DNA of 64,000 bases from NCBI GenBank assembly GCA_024233305.1, contig JACKPV010000026.1, positions 186,001-250,000 of the forward strand. The letters run 5' to 3'. The stretch comes from Verrucomicrobiales bacterium. GTDB taxonomy: Bacteria > Verrucomicrobiota > Verrucomicrobiia > Limisphaerales > J093. Positions 9,044 to 17,270 of the stretch are shown piece after piece. Numbering within the stretch: the stretch's first letter is position 1; each line of letters begins with the position of its first letter. The translations under genes and the position numbers were made by a program. The notes beneath the pieces are model-generated. The model was not told the origin of the DNA, did no database searches, and saw only the letters and a program-made list of their open reading frames with translations.

Positions 9044-10321
9044 ATGATCACGCATGCATTTCGCCTCGCCGCCGTCACGGGGCTTTCGGTCCTGACCCCC
9101 TTTGCCGGGCGGACGGCTGGTTGGCCCGGGTTTCGCGGTCCGGCGGGTGACGGACAGGTTGTCTCGGCGAACCTGCCGCTCACCTGGAGCGGGGAAACCA
9201 ACGTGGTGTGGAAGACCGCCATCCACGGTCGCGCATGGTCCTCCCCGGTGGTCCTGGACGGACGGATCTGGCTTACGACTGCGAGCGAGGACGGGGCCGA
9301 GTTGGGCATCGTGAGGCTGGCCTCCGGCAGCGGCGAAATCACCCTCGACCGGACGCTGTTCCACGTCGAGGAACCGCAGTTCGCGCACAAGTTCAACACC
9401 TATGGCTCACCCACGCCGGTGATCGAGGGCGACCGCATCTTTGTCACCTTTGGCTCGCCGGGCACGGCCTGCCTCGATACGGACACCGGGCGGGTGTGGT
9501 GGGCGCGCCGCGATCTGCCGTGCAACCACTGGCGGGGCGCGGGGTCCTCGCCCATTCTCTGGCGCGACCTCTTCATCCTCCATTTCGACGGCGCCGATTA
9601 CCAGTACGTCGTCGCGCTGGACCGACACACCGGGCGCACCGTCTGGCAAACGAAGCGCTCGGTTGACTTCCAGGATCTGGACGCGAACGGACGGATCCAA
9701 CTCGAAGGGGATCTGCGCAAAGGCTACTCGACCCCGACGATCATCGACCTGGCCGGCCGCCCCGCCATGCTGAGCCTGGGTTCGCGCGCGCTTTATCTCT
9801 ACGATCCTGCCAGCGGTCGTGAGTTCTGGCAGGTGACGAACTACAACTGCCACTCGGGAACCTGCCGCCCGCTCTACGTCAACGGCCTGGCGCTCGTCAG
9901 TTGGGGCTTTCCCAAGAGCGAATTGTCCGCTCTCAAGGTGGCCGGCGCCGGCGTCAGTCGGCCGCCCGAGACCGCCTGGCACGTCACCCGCAATGTTCCC
10001 TCCAAGCCGTCGCTGGTCGTGGCCGGCAACCTGGTCTTCATGGTGGACGACGGCGGCATCGCCTCGTGTCTGGACTTGGCCACCGGCGAACCGCACTGGC
10101 GCGAGCGCATCGGCGGCAATTACTCCGCTTCCCCGATCCGGTCCGGTGATCGCGTCTATTTCTTCAACGAGGAGGGCGGGACGGTCGTCGTGCGGGCCGC
10201 GCCGGAGTTCACGGTCCTCGCGAAGAATGAACTCGGCGACGGGTTCATGGCTTCGCCTGCCGTCGACGGCGATGCGTTGATTCTCCGCTCGCGCACCCAC
10301 CTTTACCGGATCGAGGAATAG
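9044..10321 (+). CDS. Secreted PQQ-like beta-propeller repeat protein
   Basis: Start set at the ATG at 9044 (425 aa), which gives a clean signal peptide (MITHAFRLAAVTGLSVLTPF); the longer frame has no signal. The mature part starts WPGFRGPAGDG, the typical opening of outer-surface PQQ-binding-like propellers in Planctomycetes and Verrucomicrobia. Repeated blades follow (VVWKTAIHGRAWSSPVV, GRVWWARRDL, GRTVWQTKRS, GEPHWRERIGGNYSASPI). These proteins resemble BamB and alcohol dehydrogenase propellers but lack an identified cofactor-binding set, so catalysis is not implied. It probably acts as a scaffold or binding protein outside the cytoplasm. yjbQ follows after 35 bases on the same strand. Confidence 0.88.
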   Translation: MITHAFRLAAVTGLSVLTPFAGRTAGWPGFRGPAGDGQVVSANLPLTWSGETNVVWKTAIHGRAWSSPVVLDGRIWLTTASEDGAELGIVRLASGSGEITLDRTLFHVEEPQFAHKFNTYGSPTPVIEGDRIFVTFGSPGTACLDTDTGRVWWARRDLPCNHWRGAGSSPILWRDLFILHFDGADYQYVVALDRHTGRTVWQTKRSVDFQDLDANGRIQLEGDLRKGYSTPTIIDLAGRPAMLSLGSRALYLYDPASGREFWQVTNYNCHSGTCRPLYVNGLALVSWGFPKSELSALKVAGAGVSRPPETAWHVTRNVPSKPSLVVAGNLVFMVDDGGIASCLDLATGEPHWRERIGGNYSASPIRSGDRVYFFNEEGGTVVVRAAPEFTVLAKNELGDGFMASPAVDGDALILRSRTHLYRIEE

Positions 10322-10356
10322 GCCCGACACGCCGAACGCCGGCCCGGCTCAATCCC

Positions 10357-10779
10357 ATGCTCGCCCAGCAAATGCACTCCCTGACCGTCGCCACGCGGGG
10401 GCGCGGACTCTACGAAATAACCGACGACATCCAGCACTTGGTGCGGGGGACGCGCTGGGGCGAAGGGTTGGCCACGCTGCATCTCCGGCACACCTCGGCC
10501 TCCTTGCTCATTCAGGAGAACGCGGACCCCGATGTGCGGCGCGACCTCGATGCCTTTTTTGCGCGGCTTTGTCCGGATGGGGATTCGTTGTTCATCCATA
10601 CCTGCGAGGGCGACGACGACATGCCGGCGCACGTGCGCACGGCTCTGACTGCGGTGAACCTCGCGATCCCCATCGCGCACGGCCGGTTGGCACTGGGGAC
10701 CTGGCAGGGCATCTACGTCTGGGAACATCGCCGGCGGCCCCATCGCCGGGAGATCACCGTGCACCTGCTGGGGCAATGA
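10357..10779 (+). CDS. YjbQ/UPF0047 family protein
   Basis: A 140-residue cytoplasmic protein matching the UPF0047 (YjbQ) family over its full length. The family signature HTSASLLIQENADPDVRRDL and the C-terminal half with HGRLALGTWQGIYVWEHR are both present, including the His and Glu residues that cluster in the trimer active site. Some members have weak thiamine-phosphate synthase activity in vitro, from which the database name secondary thiamine-phosphate synthase comes. The physiological role is unsettled. The TGA stop codon lies inside the edge of a module-A repeat (TGAGCCGCGACC). Likely co-transcribed with the upstream propeller gene. Confidence 0.93.
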   Translation: MLAQQMHSLTVATRGRGLYEITDDIQHLVRGTRWGEGLATLHLRHTSASLLIQENADPDVRRDLDAFFARLCPDGDSLFIHTCEGDDDMPAHVRTALTAVNLAIPIAHGRLALGTWQGIYVWEHRRRPHRREITVHLLGQ

Positions 10780-10975
10780 GCCGCGACCATCGGGTTAATG
10801 GACTGCGGATGGGTACGGATAACACGGGTGAGGTGCGGCGCTGCCGGGTTGGCGCGGCGGGCAGGGAGAATCACTGAATGGTGAGTCCGAACCGGGGCAG
10901 GGCGATTCTGGTTCCCCTCAACATCCGTGCCCAGCAGCCCATCCGTGGTGGATCCTGCGGCATGGTTGCGCCGGC
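10777..10975 (+). repeat. Composite repeat, module A copy
   Basis: About 195 bases matching module A seen at 1-201 (reverse), 13.7-13.9 kb and 60.4-60.6 kb. Shared landmarks in order are TGAGCCG-GACCAT at the edge, CGGATGGGTACGGAT, the ACTGAATGGTGAGT segment, GATTCTGGTTCCCCTCA, ATCCGTGCCC, CCATCCGTGGTGGATCCT and GCATGGTTGCG. The repeat begins at the stop codon of yjbQ and ends about 110 bases before purD. No REP palindrome module accompanies this copy. Confidence 0.85.
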
Positions 10976-11083
10976 GATGCCGCCGCTCCCTGGCCGGACG
11001 GGAATTCGGTTTGCGGGCGGGTGGTTTCACCCTGTAGCCTCGCGGCTCCACGTGTCCTTGGTGGGCATCGAATCCCTGGTGCA

Positions 11084-12379
11084 ATGAAAGTGTTGTTGAT
11101 TGGAGGGGGCGGGCGCGAGCACGCCCTGGCTTGGAAACTGGCGCAATCCCCGCGCCTGACCCATCTCTGGTGCGCCCCCGGCAATGCGGGCATGGCCGCC
11201 GAGCGCCTGGGCGGCAGCGGAAAGGCCGTCGAGTGCGTGCCGTTGTCGGCCGAGGATCTTCCCGGCCTCCTGGATTTTGCGCGCCACCAAGGCGCCGACC
11301 TCACCGTCGTGGGGCCGGACAATCCGCTCGGCATGGGGATCGTGGACCTCTTCCAGAAGGCGGGCCTCCGCATCTGGGGCCCGAACCGTCAGGCGGCGCA
11401 GTTCGAGGCTTCGAAGGCGTTCAGCCAGGCTTTCATGGACCGGCATGGCATTCCGACCGCGCGCTCCGGAGTGTTCACGGCCATGGGCGAGGCCTCGCGG
11501 TTCGCGTCCTCGCTGGGCGGGCGTTGCGCCGTCAAGGCCGACGGCCTCGCGCTGGGCAAGGGCGTCCTGATCTGCCGGGACATGGCCCAGGCGGATGACG
11601 CCATCGACCAGATGCTGAACCAGGGAGCGTTCGGCGAAGCGGGACGGCAGATCGTGATTCAGGAATTGCTCGAAGGGATCGAGGTTTCCCTGCACGCGCT
11701 TTGCGACGGGCGCACCGCGCGGTTGTTCCCGACTTCCCAGGACCACAAACGGGCCCTGGACGACGACCGCGGACCGAACACCGGCGGGATGGGCACCTAT
11801 TCGCCGGCGCCGTTTCTCAACCAAGCGGAGCTGATCGCGGTTTCACGCCGCATCATCGACCCGTGGCTGGCGGGGTGCGCGGCGGACGGAATCGACTTCC
11901 GCGGGATGCTCTACCCGGGCATCATGCTGACGCGCGAGGGGCCGAAGGTGCTCGAGTTCAACGCGCGGTTCGGCGATCCGGAAACGCAGGTGTACCTGCC
12001 CCGGTTGAAGAGCGATTTGCTGGACCTCCTCGAAGCCAGCGCCGAAGGCCGGCTGACCGACACGCCGCTCGAATGGTCCTCGCGGGCCTGTGTATGCGTC
12101 GTTCTCGCCTCGGGGGGGTATCCCGGGAAATACGCCCGGGGCGCGGCTATTCACGGGCTCGACGAGGCGGACGGTTTGCCGGATGTGAAGGTCTTCCACG
12201 CGGGCACGGCCATCGCGGGCGGCAAGGTGGTTACCAGCGGGGGACGTGTGCTTGGGGTTACGGCCTGGGCCGACGACTTGCAGGGCGCGCGCGACCGGGC
12301 CTACGCGGCGGTTGAGCGCATCCGGTTCGAGGGGATGCAATACCGGCGCGACATCGCGGCCCGGGGGCTGCGGGTCTGA
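11084..12379 (+). CDS. purD: Phosphoribosylamine-glycine ligase
   Basis: GARS, the ATP-dependent enzyme joining glycine to 5-phosphoribosylamine, second step of purine synthesis, cytoplasmic. The start at 11084 gives the family N-terminus MKVLLIGGGGREHALAWKL. The ATP-grasp region shows AVKADGLALGKGV, EGIEVSLHALCDG, DHKRALDDDRGPNTGGMG (the PurD signature), GMLYPGIMLT and EFNARFGDPETQ with metal-binding Glu and Asn. The length of 431 aa is normal. It stands alone, with other pur genes not nearby; a module-A repeat fills the upstream gap. Confidence 0.97.
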   Translation: MKVLLIGGGGREHALAWKLAQSPRLTHLWCAPGNAGMAAERLGGSGKAVECVPLSAEDLPGLLDFARHQGADLTVVGPDNPLGMGIVDLFQKAGLRIWGPNRQAAQFEASKAFSQAFMDRHGIPTARSGVFTAMGEASRFASSLGGRCAVKADGLALGKGVLICRDMAQADDAIDQMLNQGAFGEAGRQIVIQELLEGIEVSLHALCDGRTARLFPTSQDHKRALDDDRGPNTGGMGTYSPAPFLNQAELIAVSRRIIDPWLAGCAADGIDFRGMLYPGIMLTREGPKVLEFNARFGDPETQVYLPRLKSDLLDLLEASAEGRLTDTPLEWSSRACVCVVLASGGYPGKYARGAAIHGLDEADGLPDVKVFHAGTAIAGGKVVTSGGRVLGVTAWADDLQGARDRAYAAVERIRFEGMQYRRDIAARGLRV

Positions 12380-12497
12380 GGCAACGATGGCCGCCGCCGG
12401 CGCGCGGGTCGGTGGGGCGGTTTCCGGCTGTTGCCCAACGGGATTCCAAGGCTGAACTTGCCGCCGTGGGCGCCGGGCTCGCAGTATCGGAACATTC

Positions 12498-13502
12498 ATG
12501 AGAACGCGATTGTTACGTTGTCTTCAGTTCGGCTGGCTGTTGCTCCCGTCCGTTGGCCTCACCGGCGCGGAAACGCCTTCCTTGGCCGAGGTGCTCGGAT
12601 TGGTGCGCGAGCACTTGGTCGGCGTGTCCGCCGCAGAAGTCGATCAGGCGGCGCTGAAGGGATTGCTCGATCAGCTGTCGCCGCGCGTGCAGTTCGTCGA
12701 TGAAGAGCCGGTGAACCCCTCCGCCGCAGCTGAAGCCGAGCGCCTCGGCGCCGTCGGGCGCCCCGGTCAGCGCTTTGGCTACCTGCAACTCAAGGCCCTG
12801 GAGAACGGGGCAGCGACGGCAATTCACGACCGGCTCACGGGGTGGGCCGAGGGAACGCCCGTCGAAGGCCTGATCCTGGACCTGCGGTTTGCTGGGGGCT
12901 CGGACTTCGCGGAGGTGGTCCGCGTGGCTTCGGAGTTCCTGGCGGAGCCCGTTCCGCTGCTGGATTGGGGCGAGGGCGTGCGCGAGGCCGTGCCCGTCGA
13001 CGCCGGCTTCCGCGGTCCCCTGCTGGTGCTCATCAACGCCGGCACCACCGGGGCGGCGGAAGCGCTGGCGGCGGTTCTCCAACGGACGGAGCGCGCCCTG
13101 ACCATCGGCGCTTCCACTGCCGGACTGGCGGTCGTGTATGGCGCCTATCCCCTCAGTTCGGGCGGCCGGTTGCGGATCGCCACCGGGTTGGTGAAACTGG
13201 GCGATGGCTCGTCCTTTCCCGCTACGGGTGTCCCTGCGGACCTCAAGATCGAAGTCCCCGCCGGCATCGAAAAGGCGAACATGGCCGCCTTCGCTCGAAC
13301 TCTGGCGGAAACCGCCGTTGCGGACGCCGGGAAGGCGACCGAACCCGGGCGCAGCGGAGGGGAGGGGGAGTCGGCGGATGGTCCGCCCCGCGCAAAGCCC
13401 CCCGGGCCATCAAGCGCGATGACGCCCTCCGATCCCTGCCTGGCGAGGGGCTTGGACCTCCTCACCGGCCTGGCCGTGGTGCGCCATCGCGAGGCTCCCT
13501 GA
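12498..13502 (+). CDS. Exported S41-like protein, probable pseudoprotease
   Basis: A 334-residue protein with an N-terminal signal peptide (to about residue 23) and the core fold of tail-specific (S41/CtpA) proteases: GYLQLKALENG, VEGLILDLRFAGGSD, PLLVLINAGTTGAAEALAAVLQ and RALTIGASTAGL. Aligned with the E. coli Tsp segment, the catalytic Ser position is Gly185 and the catalytic Lys position is Leu210. No PDZ domain is visible before the core. Activity by the S41 mechanism is therefore not expected; it may bind peptides or act as a structural partner. The C-terminal 60 residues are Pro/Gly-rich and variable. Its TGA stop is the TGA of the repeat edge CTGAGCCGTATC. Confidence 0.8.
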   Translation: MRTRLLRCLQFGWLLLPSVGLTGAETPSLAEVLGLVREHLVGVSAAEVDQAALKGLLDQLSPRVQFVDEEPVNPSAAAEAERLGAVGRPGQRFGYLQLKALENGAATAIHDRLTGWAEGTPVEGLILDLRFAGGSDFAEVVRVASEFLAEPVPLLDWGEGVREAVPVDAGFRGPLLVLINAGTTGAAEALAAVLQRTERALTIGASTAGLAVVYGAYPLSSGGRLRIATGLVKLGDGSSFPATGVPADLKIEVPAGIEKANMAAFARTLAETAVADAGKATEPGRSGGEGESADGPPRAKPPGPSSAMTPSDPCLARGLDLLTGLAVVRHREAP

Positions 13503-13905
13503 GCCGTATCGATTCAACACCCGGTAGCCGCCGACGTGTAGTCGGCGCTGATCTCCATAGGCTCATGCGGTCTCGCCGCCTCCGATCGAAAGTCACCTTT
13601 CAGTGAATCGTCACCCTCAGCAGCAGGCGTCCGAAAACCCGCTCAATCATGCGCCGACTGCACCCCGGCGGCGACGAGTTGCTGAATGGTCACGGCTGAG
13701 CCGTTACCAGTCAGTCAGCGAACCGCGGATGGGCACGGATGACGGCGGGGGCGCGGCGCTGGCGCGTTGGCGGAGAGGGCGGGGAGACTCATCGAAAGGG
13801 GAGTAAGAGCCCGCGGCGGGCGATCTTGGTTTCTCCCAATATGCGTGCCCATCAACGCCCATCCGTGGTGGATCCTACTGCATGGTTGCGGCCGAGCGGG
13901 AATAC
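13500..13905 (+). repeat. Composite repeat, REP pair B plus module A
   Basis: The gene-free interval between the S41-like gene and prfB is almost entirely repeat. A forward palindrome GCCGACGTGTAGTCGGC preceded by GTAG occupies 13524-13551, and an opposed, slightly decayed copy occupies 13647-13675. The palindrome ACGGCTGAGCCGT (13692-13704) separates this from module A (13705-13905), which again shows GCGGATGGGCACGGAT and GTGGTGGATCCTACTGCATGG. The left edge overlaps the stop codon of the upstream gene. Confidence 0.88.
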
Positions 13906-13957
13906 TCGGATTAAGAACTGGAAATGCCGCGTCCGCCCGCCGCAGAATCCCCGCGCC

Positions 13958-15098
13958 ATGTTTGAAGGAATCCGTTCACAACTGGAAGCCGCCACCGACA
14001 AACTCGCCCACCTGCGGAGGTTTCTTTGACGTCGCTCGCCTGAAACGACGTCTGGACGAACTCGAGGCCGCGATGGCCAAGGGGGATTTCTGGGACCGGC
14101 GCGAGCACGCCCAGAAGACCCTGGCCGAGGCCAACGGCATCCGTCGGCGCCTCGACCCCCTCGAAGATCTCGAGAAACGGACCGCAGACCTCGGCGACAT
14201 GGTCGAACTCGCGGAGGCCGAGGCCGAGGCCGAGCAAGCCGCGCTGTTGACCGAACTCGAACAGGAGGCCGCCCGGTTGGAGGAAGGCATCGAGCGGTTG
14301 GAGTTGCAGGTGCATCTTGCCGGCGAACAGGACGGCGCCAACTGCATCCTCAGTATCAACGCCGGCGCCGGCGGGACCGAATCCTGCGACTGGGCCGAGA
14401 TGCTCATGCGCATGTACCAGCGCTGGGCCGAGGAGCGCGGCTGGAGTGCGGACATCGCCGACATCCTCTCGGGCGAGGTTGCGGGGATCAAGAGCGCCAC
14501 GCTCACGATTTCCGGCGAGAACGCCTATGGGTTCTGCAAGGCTGAACGGGGCGTTCACCGGTTGGTCCGGATTTCGCCGTTCGACGCCAACCAACGGCGC
14601 CACACCAGCTTTGCCAGCGTGGATGTGATCCCGGAGATCGAGGAGGCGGGCGCCATCGAACTGCCGCCGAACGAACTGAAAATCGACACCTACCGTTCCG
14701 GCGGCAAGGGCGGGCAGAACGTCAACAAGGTCGAAACCGCCGTCCGCATCACCCACCTGCCCACCGGCGTCGTGGCCGCCAGCCAGAACGAACGTTCGCA
14801 GCACCAGAACAAGGCGAACGCCCTGAAACTGCTCCTCTCGAAGCTCTACGCGCTGCGGGAGGATGCCAAGAAGGCCGAGATGGAGCGCTTCTACGGCGAG
14901 AAAGGCAGCATCGGTTGGGGCAACCAGATCCGCAGCTACGTCTTCCAGCCCTATCGCATGGTCAAGGATCTCCGGACCGGCGTGGAAACGAGCAACGTGC
15001 AGGCGGTGATGGACGGCGCCCTCGATGCCTTTGTGAACGGGTGGCTCCGGGCTGGCTGCCCGACCAAACGCGTGCCCGGTCTGAAGGACGAGGAATGA
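13958..15098 (+). CDS. prfB: Peptide chain release factor 2, programmed +1 frameshift
   Basis: RF2 recognises UGA and UAA stops and releases the peptide from the ribosome. The gene is in two frames: codons from ATG 13958 (MFEGIRSQLEAA) run to CTT at 14024-14026 and an in-frame TGA at 14027-14029. After a +1 shift, reading resumes at GAC 14028 (DVARLKRRLDELEAAM) and continues to 15098, giving about 379 residues. Hallmarks in the second frame are the stop-recognition motif SPF within VRISPFDANQRRHTSF and the catalytic GGQ in YRSGGKGGQNVNKVE. Length and domain order are normal. The break is the conserved autoregulatory site, not a mutation. Confidence 0.97.
14016..14030 (+). promoter_or_regulatory. 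RF2 programmed frameshift signal
   Basis: The sequence GGAGG-TTT-CTT-TGA-C sits at codons 21-24 of prfB. The internal Shine-Dalgarno GGAGG lies three bases before the CTT slippery codon, the spacing known to promote +1 slippage, and the UGA-C context is a weak stop. Low RF2 slows termination and favours shifting, so RF2 controls its own synthesis. The Shine-Dalgarno-like element is GGAGG rather than the AGGGGG of E. coli. Confidence 0.95.
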
Positions 15099-15152
15099 CC
15101 GGCGGCAAGCCGCTTCGAGTTCCGGTGAAACCCGCCCCGCGCTGAACGTGTT

Positions 15153-15581
15153 GTGATCCGCATGAATTTACCAATGCGCCTTCTCGTCATCGGGCTGGTT
15201 CTGTTGGGTTCCGGATGTGCGTCGGGGCCCGGTCTTGAGCGCGATCTCGCGCTGCGGGTCGAGGCCGCGGATTTTGTTCCGGTCTCGAACGCACCCGAAC
15301 CGTTGGTGCTGCGCGTGACCGGAGATGCCGGGCAGCGTTTCGCTGGCGAACTGGTGGTGGATGGACGCCGTCAGGCCGTGGCGGGAGCAACACCCGCGGT
15401 GTTTCCGCTGGAAGCGTCCGTGCTCGTCGGGGATTTCCGGAAGCAGGGCGGGCCGGGCCGGCTGTCCTTTCAGATCGAAGGGCCGTCCGGCAGCTATGGC
15501 GTCGGATCGCTGAGCGGACGTTCCGATCATTGCCGGTTCAGCTATCATCAACGGCAGGTCGAGATCCGGATTGCGCGATGA
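15153..15581 (+). CDS. Small putative lipoprotein of unknown function
   Basis: A 142-residue protein with a signal sequence and lipobox-like LLGSGC, predicting a lipid-anchored envelope protein. The remainder is beta-rich with no recognised catalytic motif; residues about 30-135 alternate hydrophobic strands (PLVLRVTGDAG, RFAGELVVDGR, GPGRLSFQIEG). An internal methionine a few codons in is an alternative start. It lies between prfB and trpC on the same strand, with trpC starting 79 bases downstream. I do not recognise the family. Confidence 0.6.
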   Translation: MIRMNLPMRLLVIGLVLLGSGCASGPGLERDLALRVEAADFVPVSNAPEPLVLRVTGDAGQRFAGELVVDGRRQAVAGATPAVFPLEASVLVGDFRKQGGPGRLSFQIEGPSGSYGVGSLSGRSDHCRFSYHQRQVEIRIAR

Positions 15582-15660
15582 CCCGAGCAGACTGTCCTCC
15601 CCCGGCCCGGTGGATCACGCCCAACTCCGTGTCTCCGAGCCTTCGTGGCATACCCCCCCG

Positions 15661-16488
15661 ATGAAAGCAAACATCCTCGACACCATTGTTGCCCAGAAGC
15701 GGCGCGAGATTGCCCGGTTGCCCGAAACGCCGGTTACCGCCCACCGGTTGCGCGAAGTGCTGGCCAAGCGCGGTGGCGTACGGGACTTCATGGCGGCCCT
15801 CCGGAACCCGAAGGCGGGTGACGTCGCGTTGATCGCCGAGGTCAAGAAGGCCTCGCCGTCAGCGGGCATCATCCGGCCCGACTTCGATCCCGTGGCGATC
15901 GCCCGGGCTTACGAAGCCGCCGGCGCCTCGTGCCTCTCCGTGCTGACCGACGAGCAGTTCTTCCAGGGATCGCTTGACTACCTGCGCGCCATCCGCGCCG
16001 CCGTCGGGTTGCCGCTCTTGCGGAAGGACTTCGTGATCGATCCCCGGCAGGTGCTCGAGGCGGCTGAGGCGGGCGCCGATGCCATCCTGCTCATCGTGGC
16101 CATCCTGGATGACGAACTCCTCCGACGATTACTCACGTTGGCCGTCGAGGCCGGTCTGACCGCGCTGGTCGAGGTCCACGACCCGGACGAACTGGAACGG
16201 GCGCGGGCGGCCGGGGCGACGTTGATCGGAGTGAACAACCGGAATCTCAAGACGTTTCAGGTCGATCTCGCCACCACGGAACGGCTGGCCGCGGAACTGC
16301 AACCCGAACTCGTCGCCGGAAAATACCTCCTGGTGGCCGAGAGCGGCATCCGCCAGCGCGCCGACGTGATCCGGCTGCGGGAGTGCGGGGCGCGGGCGAT
16401 CCTTGTGGGGGAATCCCTCATGCGGCAGCCGGACCTGGCGGCCAAGGCGGGCGAGTTGCTCGGAGCCCGGGAAGGGGTCGGTTCTTGA
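15661..16488 (+). CDS. trpC: Indole-3-glycerol-phosphate synthase
   Basis: Closes the indole ring in tryptophan synthesis, converting CdRP to indole-3-glycerol phosphate. The start at 15661 gives MKANILDTIVAQKRREI; the longer frame adds no family sequence. TIM-barrel landmarks are all present: EVKKASPSAG (catalytic Lys and phosphate loop), CLSVLTDEQFFQGS, LPLLRKDFVID, ALVEVHDPDEL, GVNNRNLKTF and the final phosphate site GESLM. Length 275 aa is normal. No other trp gene is nearby, so the pathway is dispersed in this genome. Confidence 0.96.
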   Translation: MKANILDTIVAQKRREIARLPETPVTAHRLREVLAKRGGVRDFMAALRNPKAGDVALIAEVKKASPSAGIIRPDFDPVAIARAYEAAGASCLSVLTDEQFFQGSLDYLRAIRAAVGLPLLRKDFVIDPRQVLEAAEAGADAILLIVAILDDELLRRLLTLAVEAGLTALVEVHDPDELERARAAGATLIGVNNRNLKTFQVDLATTERLAAELQPELVAGKYLLVAESGIRQRADVIRLRECGARAILVGESLMRQPDLAAKAGELLGAREGVGS

Positions 16489-16615
16489 TACTGCCATCTC
16501 GTCCCCGGCTTCCCGGCGGCGCCGCCATCCCCGCTTGCAAGCCCTGATCGGCGGCGTATCGAATTCCCGCACTGCCCCCTCCGCTCACCAAGGTCGGCGC
16601 GCGGGCTGTGGCGCC

Positions 16616-17104
16616 TCAGTCGACGGAGTCGGCGAATCGGTGGCGCTTCCGGTCGAAGTCCTCGACGAAAAACCGCTTCCGCCGTTGCGCCACCCGGTGT
16701 CCCTCGGCCGACAGTTGTGCGGTCAATGCCGTGATGCCGCCGGGGTATTTCGGATTCAGTTCGCCGCCGGCTTTCAGCGTCCGCCAGTAGGGGGTGCTGC
16801 GTTCCGCGCCGTCTGCCCGGGCTTCCTCGGCCGCGTGCGCGGCGATCCAGGCGAAGATGCCGGTGGTGAGGGGGCAGGCGATGGTCGCGCGGTGCTTGCT
16901 TGCCAGGGTCCGGCGCAGATCATCGATGGTGGTTACCCGGCCTCTGGGCACCTGCCGCATGAGTCCGTCGACTTCTCGAGGCGCCGGTATCACAAACGTG
17001 CCCTCGCCCCACTTCTTGCTCTTCGACGCGTCGATGGACTGAACCACTGGCAGGCCCTTGTCGTCCGCCAGTTTCTCCCGCCACGTCCGTTTGGGCCGGC
17101 TCAT
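16616..17104 (-). CDS. MGMT-family (alkyltransferase-like fold) protein
   Basis: A 162-residue cytoplasmic protein, start at 17104 chosen for the family-like N-terminus MSRPKRTWREKLADDKGLP. It follows a conserved pattern of the family annotated MGMT family protein: GEGTFVIPAPREVDGLMR, VPRGRVTTIDDLRR, the ACPLTTGIFAW segment, STPYWRTLKAGGELN and KYPGGI. The fold is that of the C-terminal DNA-binding domain of O6-alkylguanine alkyltransferase. The classic PCHR acceptor cysteine box is absent, the only candidate being the Cys in ACPLTTG, so direct alkyl transfer is doubtful. Convergent with trpC. Confidence 0.75.
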   Translation of the reverse strand: MSRPKRTWREKLADDKGLPVVQSIDASKSKKWGEGTFVIPAPREVDGLMRQVPRGRVTTIDDLRRTLASKHRATIACPLTTGIFAWIAAHAAEEARADGAERSTPYWRTLKAGGELNPKYPGGITALTAQLSAEGHRVAQRRKRFFVEDFDRKRHRFADSVD

Positions 17105-17270
17105 AACGGCTTCTCGTCTACACCCGTTGGGCCGTCGAGGGAAGCCCGATGTCACGGCCCGGGCGGATCGGCTGATTGAGGTGGGACGTTGGCACTGCCG
17201 TCCGCAGAGTTCGGCACTTTCTGCAACCGGCGGGTGGGTGGGCGTGTTTGAAGGAACTGTGAACCCGTCC

